DNA of 64,000 nucleotides. Origin: Kitasatospora sp. NBC_00240. GTDB lineage: Bacteria > Actinomycetota > Actinomycetes > Streptomycetales > Streptomycetaceae. A program made the translations under genes and the position numbers. Below are positions 1 through 12,000 of the stretch, piece after piece; positions within the stretch are counted from its first letter, which is position 1, and every line of letters starts with the position of its first letter. The notes below the pieces were generated by a model that saw nothing but the letters and a program-made list of their open reading frames with translations, had not been told where the DNA came from and searched no databases. Where the stretch lies: NCBI RefSeq assembly GCF_026342405.1, contig NZ_JAPEMU010000002.1:62001-126000 (forward strand), written 5' to 3'.

Positions 1-3000
1 GCGCGACCGGGGTCGGTTGCGCCGTGGCGAGCCAGTCCGTCACCACGACGGTGGGATCCGCACCGGCCGGCACCTCGATCGCGATGTACGTCGGCGCCAA
101 GGCGGCCCTGTTGGCGGCGATCAGTTCCAGGGCCAGCCGGTCGGCCTCCACCGGGCCGCGCCAACGCAGCACATGCGCCACGCGGACGACCGTTTCACGT
201 ACGGCACTCGACATGTTCTCCCCCATAGTCAGTCGGGCCCCGAGCAGATCCTCGACCAGCTCACGTGCCCGGCCGAACAGCCGCGCCCGGGCGCTTTGCG
301 TGAGCTTGGCGAGCCGGGACTCGGCGTACGAGAGGTCGGGCCACGGCAGGGCCTCGCTGGTACGTGGGATGTACCGCACCCACGGGCTCTCCCCGCGCGG
401 CCCCGGCTGGAGCGGCAACCCACCGCCCGGGGTGGTGTCCGCGTGGACCGAGGACCAGTCCACCGCTCCGGTCGGGGCGTGGACCTCGACCCCGGCGAGG
501 TCCGCGAGCACCTGCCCGAACCTGTCACCCGGGACGACCTCGCCGGCCCGGCTGTAGGGCGAGTCGTTGAGGGCGAGCCCGTCGACGGCCAGCCGGATGG
601 GGCTGTGCCCGTCCCAGCCCGACCTGAGCAGGACCCGCAGCAGGGGCTCCGGCCCGGCCGTGAGCCAGATGCCGAGGCCCGGGACGGCGAGCGGCACGCC
701 GTCCGGTTCACCGTGCCCCACCACCAGGAACTCCTGGTCGGAGGCGGCTTGCTCCAGGGTGGTAGTGCTCTGGGGCTTGAGCGGCCCACCGTCCAGGGTC
801 GGGGAGCCGTCGCTCCCCGGCGTCAGGGAGAGGCCGTTGCGGAACGGTGCCGCGTGGACGTGGCGGGGCCGGATCCCGACGTCGGCGAGGTTCTCGATCC
901 GACGCGCCGCCTCCGGCACCAGGGCCCCGTAGGAATTGGTGGTGAACCGGGGCGGCTCGTCCCGGCCCGGGAACCGGTGCCAGTACCCGAGCCCGCCACC
1001 CGGGCCCGCCGCGGTGACGGTCGCGGTCTGGGCCACATGGCGCGCGACACCCCCATGGGGTCCGTCGGGCACACCGCCGGATACACCGCCGGTGTGGGAG
1101 GCGGCAAGGTAGACATCCGTCCCGAGTTCAGCGGCCAGCCGCTCCATCTGCTCGTGCAGCCGCATCGTGGCGGCGCGGCCGAGCGCGTGCGTCTCAAAGC
1201 TGACGTGCCCGTTGGGCTCAGCCAGGAAGCGGCCCAGCACCTGAATGTCGTCGCTGCCGTTCCAGAGCCGGTTCGAGATGAGCCGCTCGGCGACGCCCTC
1301 CTTCCGTTCGCCATCCGTCCGCACGTCGACCGGCGTGCTGTGTATGGCGCTGTCGCGCAGGAGCCGGGCCAGGTCCTCGGCCTTGACGGCCTCCGGCCCC
1401 TCGGGGCCCATCAGCGCCAACGACCCGTCGTGGACGACGATGATGTCCAGGGGCAGCAGACCGGCGACCGGGCGCAGCTCGAACGGGTCCTCGCCGTGCA
1501 TGCGGGCGGGGTGCAGGCCGTGCTGCTGGATCACCTCGTAGTCGGTGTAGGCGCGGGGGTTGTCGTACGTGGCGGCGGAGACGAGCGATCCGGCGTCGCC
1601 GAGCCAGAATGAGTGCTCGCCGACCGCGCCCGACCGGACCAGGCCGGGCGCGGGGCGGTTGGAGGAAGTGGCTGGGCCCGACCAGAACACCGACACCTGC
1701 GGCACGTCACCTGGTTGGGTCGCGACGCTGCCGCGGGCCTCGGCGCCGCCGACCGGCGCGAGGACCTCGTGCAGTGCCTGGCTGCCTGCCGCCCGGTCGC
1801 TCAGCGCGGCGCGGAAGTCCCGGACCCAGGCCTGGAACCGGTCGTGGCGCGGGCCCGCCTCCGGTGTGGCCACCAGCAGCCGGACCCACTGCCCGGACCA
1901 CACCTGGCTGCGCCAGTTCGCGTCGGTGCTCTGCCGCTCGGACGCCGGTACGGCGCCCGTCGTCATGACCTCGATGACGTCCTCCGGGGTGGCCTCGCGC
2001 CGGGTGCCGTCGTGCAGCTGGATCTCCGGGGCGCCGCTGTCCCCGAGGTACAGCGCCACGTCGTAGAGGAAGGGGTGGGCCGCGACGGCCCCGGTGGCCG
2101 TCGAAGCCGGGAGCGGTGCCGGGGCCAGCACGACGCCGCCGTCGGTCAGCGCGAACGACGGGCGGGTGTCGGCTGCCACCAGCCGCCCGTAGAAGTCGGT
2201 CACGAAGCGGGGCCGCTGCGGATCCGCGTCCGGCGGGTCGAACGACTGCCAGCTTCCGCGGAGGCCGTTGGAGCTGGTGAGCGTCATGTCGCGCAGGTTC
2301 GGCCAGTCCATCAGCGCTGAGAAATCGTCGCCGGGTGTGTAGACGGGAGCGCCGAGCGCTGCGGCCACCTCTCGCATCAGCTGCTGCTCGCCCGCTCCGC
2401 CGAACCTTCCGTCGTGCCAGACGAACTGGACCGCCTGGCCGGGTCGCCACCCGTGGTGAGCCAGCCAGGCGACCACCTCCGGGGCGGTCGCGGGCCCCCA
2501 CTCGTTGCCCGGTAGCGACAGCTCGTCGAACGGGCCGTGGTTGACAGACGCTAGGAACAGGTCCGTCGGCCGATCGGCGAATCGCAGAGGCCAGACCCCC
2601 GTGAGGAACTCGACCCACTGCTGGGTTTCCTCGATGCGCTGGCCCAGCTGGTGTGCGCCGCCGGGCATCACCAGGGTTCCGCCCAGCGCCCTGGTCCGTC
2701 CCTGAGGGGCGAGATCGACCACATACCGGAACCCGGGCGGAAGGGGTGCCGCGATCAGCCATTCGTCCACCTCGTGCACGTTGACGGCGACCACCCGGCC
2801 GATCTCCGTTGCCAGGCCGTAGGCCCAGGAGACGGCTTCCTGGCTGTTCGGCCCCCCTTCGGACCCGGCGATCAGGACGGGAAGGGCTGTCGTCGGCGGA
2901 CCCTCCGGCCAGACGGCCCGCACGAACTCCCGGGGCGAGAGGGCGACCGACTGCCCGGTGAGCGTGCTGACGGTGGGTCGGCCCTCCGCGTCGACATCGA

Positions 3001-6000
3001 GATGGATCCGGTAGTGGTGGGGATCGTCCATGTTGCCCTCGACGAGTCGGCGCATTCCCTCCTGGGACAGGTCGACCCGGGATCCGGCGCCGAAGGTGCT
3101 GACGAACAGCCTGAGGTCGTCACGGGACCACGCGCGGCCGTTGACGTCGATCAGTGGAGCCGCATTCGAGCGGAGCCGTCCGTCGACGGTATGGAAGGCC
3201 GGTTCCGGTCCGGAGCCCGCAGACTGGTCCGACGGTGTCACGACCTGCCACTCGCCCTCCCCGGTCAGGACCAGGTCGGCGGAACTCCGATCGATGACCG
3301 CCCCGGTGCCGGGGGGTGGCACGTACACCGGCCTGCCGGTCAGGTCGGCCAATTCCTGGACCGCGTGGAGGAAAGCCGGGTACCCGGCCGGCCCGAGGGC
3401 GTCCCCGGTGAGGATCTGCAGGGGCGCCGTACGGTCGTACAACTCCTGAACGGCCGTGACCTCGCGGGCCACCCAATCGGGGGTGGTGGGAACCCAGCGC
3501 CCGTCCAGGCGCAGCCGGACGAAGGAGCCGTCGGGCCCGGCAGCAACGAGAACCGTCATCCGGCTGGGCCGGTCGGCCAGCAGGTCCAGGCCGGTCGCGG
3601 CCACCAGCCCCGGGGGCAGGCTCTCCAAGGCACCGAGGACCACGGGCAGGTCCACCGAACGGAGAACGCCTTCGTGATCGGTCAGATGCTCCTCCTCGCT
3701 CCGCCCGTCGGCGGGCAGCACCAGTTGCCAGCCCGCAGGCAGATCGGAAAGAGGCACCAGGCGCACCGCGTCACCGTCGATGACGGATCGGGCTCCGGGG
3801 CTCGGTAGGTAGACGGGCCGGCCGAGCAGTTCGGCGAGCTCGGAGGCGGATTGGACCAAACGCGAGTGGAGCTCCGGAGAAACGGCTTCGGCCAAGTGCA
3901 GCTGAACCCGGAGGATCGGCAGGCCGTTCCGCCCCTCGACCGTGTCGAGGAGCCGGGCGAGTTCGCGGGCAGCGGACGGTGGGACCAGCAGTCCGTCCTC
4001 CATGGGGATGCGCAGCTCTCCGGTGGGGGTGACGACCACGGCGAGCACGGCACGGCCCAGTTCGGAGTGGTCCAGGTTGTGGTCACGCCAGGCGGGGAGC
4101 CTGTGGTGGGCGGCCCTGCTGTCCCGGCGCAGCACCCCGTCCAGGAACGGGAGCCATGGGCTGCGTGCCGAGCTTCCCGGAGGGGGAATCTGCTCCCATC
4201 CGGGGCTCATGTCCGGTTGGATCGCCCGGATCACCATGCTATCGACCCGCACGGTGCTGCCCGTGGTCGTCGTCCACACCGGCCGCTGGGAGAGGTCGGC
4301 CACCTGTTCCAGCAGGTCGCGGACCGCGCGCTCGTTGCGCGCGGTGCGGCCGACGACATGGGTGCGGATGATCTCGGCCCCGTTCCACCCGTGGGCCGTG
4401 GTCTCGGCCAGTGTCCTGATGATCGCCTCGGCGGCGGCCCGTGTGTTGGGAGGTCCGCCGAACCCGCCGGGGGTCAGCAGTCGGCCGTTCTTGTCGACCC
4501 ACAGCACGGCGGTGACGCTCCCGCTCTCCGACAGTAGGGAGTCGAAACGGCGGACGTCGGCGTCCCGGGTGGAGAAGAGCACGACTCCGGGGGACGACTG
4601 CCACACCGGGAGGATCTCGGTGTCGACGGTCGAGTCGGAGATGAGGGAGGGGGGCGCCGAAGGATATTCGCGTGGCGGCCCGCCGGCACGCGTCCCGCCG
4701 GACAGTCCTCCGCGCGCGTGCAACCCGAGTTCGCGGAGCAGATCATGAGCGGACCGATCCCCCTCGTCGGCCGCCAGACCGGCCGCCAGGCGGTCGGCCA
4801 GTCGCACCTGTACCTCGTCGTAGAGACGGTTGCGGGCGGCCAGTGCGTCCGCGCCGATCACGAACGGGCGGTGCAGCATCCGGTCGGCCTGCGCCAGGAG
4901 GCGCGCACGTTCGCCCTGCGGCAGGGCGTCGAGGTGGGCCCGGGACTCGGCCAGGGGCGGCTGCGCTGCGAGTCTGGCCTGGAGTTCGCGGTCGGCCGGA
5001 CGCAGCAGAGCGGGGTCGGCGGGCTGGTAACGAGGCGGGGGATCGGCGATCAGGTTGGTCGGGAGGCCTTCTGCTTCGGTGGTGGGCACCTGTGACAGCA
5101 GCCTGGATGCAGGGATCGATGCCGCCGCTTGCTCGGCTGTCAGCCGCGCCGCGATCCGGTGGGCCTCGACCGGGCCGTGCCGGAGCAGTTCCAGCGCCAC
5201 GCGCAGGCGGGCCTCGCGGCCGGCGGGGGTCTCGCCACGGGGGCCGCCGTAGGTTTCGAGGATCCGCTCCGCACGGCGTTCCAGCATGCTCAGCGCCTTG
5301 TTGGAGAGCTTGCCGAGCCTGCGCTCCACCTCACCCAGCTCGGGCCTGGGCTGCGGGGTGTAGGTCACCCAGTCACCGCTGTCGCCCAATCTCGCCCCGG
5401 AAGCTGCGGCGTCCCAGTCGACCTTGCCGGTGGGGGCGAAGACGGTCGTGCCGGAGCTGTCGGCGAGTGCCTGTCCGTAGCGGACGCCGGGAATGCCCTT
5501 CGCCTGCGGTGGGAACGCCAGCCCGTCGACCGCCAGTCGGAGCGGGCTCCGGCCGTCCCAGCCGGCCGCGCGCAGCACCCCGAGCAGCGCGTCGGGGCCG
5601 GTGTTCAGCCAGGTCCCGTGAGCGTTCGGGGCTGTCCACACCTCGTCCGGTGCGCCGAAGGCGACGACCAGGAACTCACCGTCGGCCGATGCCCGCTCCC
5701 AGGCCGCCGCACCGGGCACCTTGATCGGCGCCCCGGACGGCCTGTAGCCGCTCGTAGCGGCGGAGGCCAGTGCGAGACCGCCGGGGAAGCGCTCGATGTG
5801 GAGGTCGGACGGTGAGAGTCCGAGCCGTGCCAGGTCCTCGACACGGCGGGAGCCCTCGGGCACCAGGGCGCCGTAGGAGTTCGTAGTGAAGCGGGGCGGT
5901 CCGTCACCGCCGATCGCGCGGTGCCACTCCGGCGCACCCGTGCGGGCGGAGAGGACGGCTCCGGCCTGCACCAAGTAGTGGGGCCGGGCGGCCAAGTAGA

Positions 6001-9000
6001 CGTCGACGCCCAACGCGGCCGCGAGTGCCTTGCTCTCGCGCCGCAGGGCTTCCAGCGCGGCCACGCTGAGGTGTTGTCCCTCGTAGCTGACGTTGGCTTC
6101 GTGGTCGGCCACGAACCGCCCGAGGAGCTGGAGGTCGTCGCTGCCGTTCCAGAGCCGGTTCGAGATGAGCGGCTCGGTGCCGCCCCGCGGCTGTTCGTCG
6201 GCCGAGCGCAGGTCGGCCGGGGTGCTGTGCGTGCTCGCACGGAGGATCACGGCCAGCTCTGCGGCCGTCTTCGGTGTCGGCCGGCCGTTGGCGTCAAGCA
6301 GCGCCAGCCCACCCTTCGCGGTGATGATCAGTTCGATCGGCGTCAGGCCCGGGTGGGAGACGAGGCCGAACGGGTCCTCTCCCTGCATCCGGCCCACGTG
6401 CAGGCCGTGTAGTTCGACGACCCTGTTGTCGGTCACCGTGCCGTCGCCAAAAGTCGCGGCGGAGACCAGCACGCCCGTGTCGGAGATGCGGAGGACGGGC
6501 TCGGCGGGACGCCGCAGCATGCCGGCGGAATCGGTGACCAGGAACCCAGGTGCGGGGTCGGGGTCCTGGTCCGTGCCGAGGCGGATCCAGTGGGGCTCCC
6601 TGCTCCGGGGGCTCTCGTCCCCCCAGCGGACGACGACGGGCGGCCACTGCCGACGGCCGTCGTCGGGCGGGTGGGGCGCGGTGACGGCGCCGGGTTCGGG
6701 GGCGTACACGTCGACCGGCCCGGCCGCCGGACCCCGGTTCGCGAGGTGGTCGGAGAGGCTCGCCAGCCGCTCGCGCTCCTCGGTGAGGACCGTGCGCAGG
6801 CCCCCGATCCAGTCCAGCAGTCGCTGGTATCGCGCGCCCGGGGCGGGGGTGTCCACGAGCAGGCGCAGCGGCTGTCCCGACCAGACGTGGTAGTGCCAGG
6901 CGGGGTGGGCCGTGTGCGGCTCCACGGGCATGGTGCGCTCACTGATCAGCTGCAGGATGTCCGCGGGGGTGGCGTTGCGCTGGGTACCGTCGCCGAGTTC
7001 GACCACGGGTGTGCCGTCCTCCCCGAGCGCGAGCGCGACGTCGTAGGTGTCAGGGTGCGGCTCGACCTGCAGGATGCCGATGTCTCCGGGCATCCGGGCC
7101 GGGGCGACAACGACACCGCCGCCCGTGAGCGCGAACACGGGCTGCCGGTCGGCGACCACCAGCCGGCCGTAGCGGTCGGTCCGGTGCTCGCCCACCGGGA
7201 CCCGGACCTGCGGTGGGTCGTAGGCGCGCCACTCGGCCCGGGCCCCGTCCGGCTGGAGGACGATGTCCCGCAGGTAGGGGTGGAAGGTGTACGGAACGGA
7301 CATCCCGTCCGGGGCGTACACCCGCGTCCCCAGTTGGGCGGCGATGGCGAGCATCAGTTGCTCGTCCGCATGGCCGATCGGCTCCAGCGGCTTCGACCCC
7401 GCCCACGCGATCTGGACCGCCTGGCCCGGCTTCCAGCCGTGGGCGCGCACCCAGGCGGCCAACTCCTGCGCCGTCGCCGGGCGGTCCTCGGTCCCGGGCA
7501 GTCGCAGGTCACCGGCGCCCCTGCGGCCCGGTTGGGCGAGGAAGAGGTCGGCGGGCCGGTCCGCCAGCCGGGCGGACCAGGTGCTCGCGAACAGCCCGGG
7601 GAGGCTGGGCTTGGGAAGAGTGTGGGAGACCGCCGCGGTCACTCCACCGGGGATCTCGAAGCTGCCCGCGCGGGCACCCGGCGACGCGTCGGCGGTGGGG
7701 CCGTCGATGTAGTGGTAGCCGTCCGGCAGCGGATGGGCGGTGACCGGCTCGGGCCGCCGCCCCGACAGGTACTGCACCGGGCGGCCGAGTGCCGACGCGA
7801 GTGCGTGGGCCCAGGAGGTGATGCCGTGCTCCTGCCGGTCCGTGACCGTCTCATCTTCATCGTGCTCGATGTGCAGGACCGGTGTCCTGGTACCCAGTCT
7901 CCGGGCCCGGAGGAAGTCGGCGAACTGCTGCGGCCCGACGGTCACCGGTTCGCCCCATAGTGTGCTGATCGTGGGGACACCGTTTCGGTCGATCTCCAGG
8001 TGCGCCACGTACGTCGCGGTGTCCGCAGCGGCGGTGCGGAGGACGGCCTCGTCGCGCGACCAGTGGACGCGGGAGACGATTCCCCCCGGGCCTTCGAGCA
8101 CGTCCAGGTCGTCCGGGGTGAACCGTCGGCCCTCGGTGTCCGTGATCACCTGGCTCGTCCTCACGAGGCGGCCGTCCGCATCGGTACGGAAGCCCCGGGC
8201 CTGCCCGTCGCCGCCCACTGGCAGCCACCGGCCCCCGTCGGAGAGCGCCACGTCCCGGGTATGGCTCAGCAGGAACGCCGTGGCGCCGGGGGACGGGACG
8301 AACACGGTACGGCCGGTCAGTGCCGCCACCTGGGCGGCGGCACCGGCGAATGCGTCGTGCAGCCCTTCGGGGATCCCGTTCGGCACCACGAACTGGACGA
8401 CCGCGGTGGAGTGGTAGTCCGCCGCCAGGAGTGCGATCTCGTCCACCAGATCCGCCGGCTCGACGGGCTCGCGGGTCCCGTCCCGGAGCAGCCGGGTCAG
8501 TGTGCCGTTCGCGTCGACCTCGGTGTGGACCACGATCCGGTCCCTGCGCAGGGCGATCCCGGCGGGCAGTCCCTCGCCGCCGCCCTGGACAACCATGAGG
8601 ACGGGCGTGTCGGCGAAGACGAGGAATCCGCCCTCGTCGGTCAGGTGGGGCGGAGGTGCCTCGACTCCGCTCCCCGTCACGGCGACCCACCGGGCCGGAC
8701 GGTCGGATTCGGAGGTCACGCGCGCGGTGTACCGCCCGTCGGCGGGATCTCCCACCACCTCGCTCAACATGCCTGCTTCCGGGAGGAAGACCGTGCGGCC
8801 CAGCTGCGTCGAGAGCTCGGCCACCGAGCGGAGGACCGCCGGGCGCAGGTTGTCCGGGATTCCGGGAAGGTCCAGGAGGACCGCCCGCACCCGCTCCCCC
8901 GCCCGGTCCCCGAGGTCGTCGAGGACGGGGACCAGCCGGCCGGCCTGCCGGGGCGGGACCAGTAGGCCGTCGGCCATCGGGATCCGCAGTTCACCGCTCA

Positions 9001-12000
9001 TGGTGACGGTCGCGGCCAGCACGACCTGTCCCAGCCCGTAGGAGTCGTCCAGGACGTGGTTGGTCCAGGTGGGCTGCTGGGTCTCGGGTACGTCCGGGAG
9101 CCGTACCAGCGCGCCGGTCTCGGTGGTCTGCCAGGAGCTTGCCCATTCGTCGGGCGGGACGGCCTCCTCCCACTGCCCGGCCTGCCACTGCCCGGGCCGC
9201 TGCGGGTCTGCAGTGATCAGCTGGAGGGAGCCCTCGATGACCCCCCGACTGTTGGGCCCGGGGAACCACACCGATCGCCGTGTGACGTCCGCGATCTGTT
9301 CCATCAGCCGGCGGACGGCGGTGTGGTTGGCCGGGGTCTGCCCCATGGCGAAGACCTGGATGATCTCGGCGGAGGCGAACTTTTCCGGTGCCGTGCGGGC
9401 GAGCTCCCGCACCAGTTCGTCCGCCCCCATGGTGGTGACGGTGCCGTCCGGCAGCGTGGCGCGGGGTTGACCCGATTCGTCGACGGCCAGCAGCACCATG
9501 AGGCGGTGCTCGTTGGGGTAGAGCCCAGTGAAGGCCTCGGCGAACGTTTCCGCACCCGGGAAGACCACCCCGGCGGCGACGCTCTTGGCGGTCGGCGCCC
9601 AAGACTCCGCCGCGGAGGCAGAGGAGGATGCTCCGGTTCCGTCTGTAGCAGGGGTGGAGGACGGGTCGCCGGTCTGCCGGCTGCCACCGAGCAGGCGGCC
9701 GACCTGAGCCGGATTCAGCCGCGTCGCCAGGGCCTTGCCCTCGGTATCGCTCACAGCGAGGGCCTCGGCCACGCGCAGGCGCAGCGCGTTGTGCAGGGCC
9801 CGGGTGGCTGTGGCGGTGGTGTCCGTCCCGATCACCTGGCGGAGGTGCACCAGCCTCTCGGCCGCTTCCCTGAGGCGGGCCTGCTCCGCTGCGGGGCGTG
9901 CCTCAAAACTCTGCCGCACCTCGGCCAGGGGCGGCTCGCCCGCCATACGATCCGCCAGTTCGCGGTCCTCCGGCCGCAGCGGCGGCAGCTCGTGCAGTAG
10001 CTGGTACGCGACCCGATCCACCTGCGTCGGCTCCGGAGCGAACTTCCCCTTCTCGGCAAGCTCCGCACGCGCCCGGTTCCGCAGTTCCTCCAGCCGCGCC
10101 TCGGTCTGCTTGCCCAGCACCCGCTCCACATCGGCCGCAGAAATGGGGTGGTCTTGGAGGACGTTGGTGGCTGCGGTGATCTCTTCGATCTCTTGCAGGT
10201 GCGCCTCGGTCAGTACGGGGGGCTGGGTTGTGGCGTCCGATCCCATGACCCCGGGGCTGTCCTGGGTGTGGCGTCGCAGGAGCAGATTCCCATCCGGGTA
10301 CCGGTCGCGCAGACCCAGGAAATGCATGACCTCGTGGACGAGGACGCCGTCGGATGCGGTGGCCGACCAGTTGCCCTGGTCGCTGTCGGTGCCGTTGTGA
10401 ACGACCACCTGGGCGTGCGGGGACGGCTCGTCGAACTCCACCCGGACATGGAACTGGTCCCCGTCCACGAAGCGGTAACGCTGGTTGACGTGCTCGCGAA
10501 GGACCTCGGTGACCCGATTCTGCACCTGGTGCACCTGCTCGACGCTCACGCCGGGGCCCGGCTCAAGCTGCAGGCGGACGGTGAACTCGCGCACCCAGAG
10601 ACCGGACGGCAACTCGATACGGCGTACGTCATGACGGATCAGAGTCATGGCACCGGGAATCCGGCCCCGCACGGGAACAGCATCCGTCGCCGGCTCGAAC
10701 CGCTCGGTATCGATCCGAGTGACCGGAGCATCGGCCCGCCGGTGACCCCACTCCTGCGGACCGGCCAGCCCCTCGCCGAACGGCTGCTTCGCGCTCTCCG
10801 CACCGAACGTCCCGTTGCCGACGGCCGTCCGAGCCGGCCGCGGAGCACCCGGCCACCCCCAACCGCCGTAGCCATAACCACCCTGCCCATAGGGGTAACC
10901 ACCTTGATGGGCGTGGGCAGCCGCCTGCCGCAATTCCTTTACTCGCTCCAGAACCTTCCTCGCATGATCATGGCTGGAAGCCAGGTAGTCCCGGAATTCC
11001 ACCAGTGTGAGCTCCAGATCTCCGCTGCTGACGGCCTGGAGGGCATTGTCGGCATCGGCTTCGACATCCCGCCCATTGGCATGTCTTTGCAGTCCATCGG
11101 CATGCCTTTGCCACAGCACCTCAAGATCCTGCACCCGATACTGCTGCCCGAAGCCCCGGCCGTTCCACCGCCCTTGCGGGTTCTCACGGGACTCCAGCCC
11201 CGCGTCATAGACCCAGTGGCGCAGCGTTTGCTGAAGCATTCCGTGCTCATCGGCGAATGTTTGGACGCTCACCCATTGCGGGCTTTCCTGGCTTTCCTGG
11301 TATCCGTATCCCGCTTCACCAGCCGATTCTCCGTACTGGTATCCGTACGCCGATTCATAGCCCTGGTGTTGATTCTCCGGCTCGCTGTTCTGGTATTCAT
11401 ACTCCGGCTCGCTGGCCGGCTCGTAGGTGGTGTTGTCGGGCTCCGTGGGGGTACTTTCCCGGGTATATGCCAAGCGTTCGGGCAACTCGTCCCACTCATG
11501 AGGGAGGTCCAGGTCGGAAACCCGAGAACGGCCGAAGGGGTCCCAGCCGCCCTCTAGCCGGGGGTTTTCTCGGAGTGATTGCTGCTGCCACTCGTGGTGG
11601 AGTGTTTCGAGGCGCTCCGGGTCATTGCCCCAAGTACGCAGTTCCTCACGGGCGTTGTTCAGCTGCTGGTCGGCCTGGACAAAGGCGTTTCGGGCTTCGG
11701 TCACGCCCTGTCCCGCTGTGACGCGACTGGTGCCGGCACCTCCGGATCGCTGCCGTTCCTCGGCCGTGGCGAGGTCCCATGCCGCCGCCTGCTCGGCCAG
11801 CCGCGCACGCTTGTAGTTGCTCCAGGCCTTTTCCCGATGGAGGGAGAGTTCCTCGCGGTGGGCCGCCGACACGGGGGTGGGACCGCCGGTGGCGTCGTCG
11901 TCGAGAATGCTCCGCCACTGCAGACGCTCCTCCTCCCACCGCTGCTCGGTCGAGGAAGGACGGGACACGACCGGCTCCCCGCCGGCCAGCGCCGCGGAGA

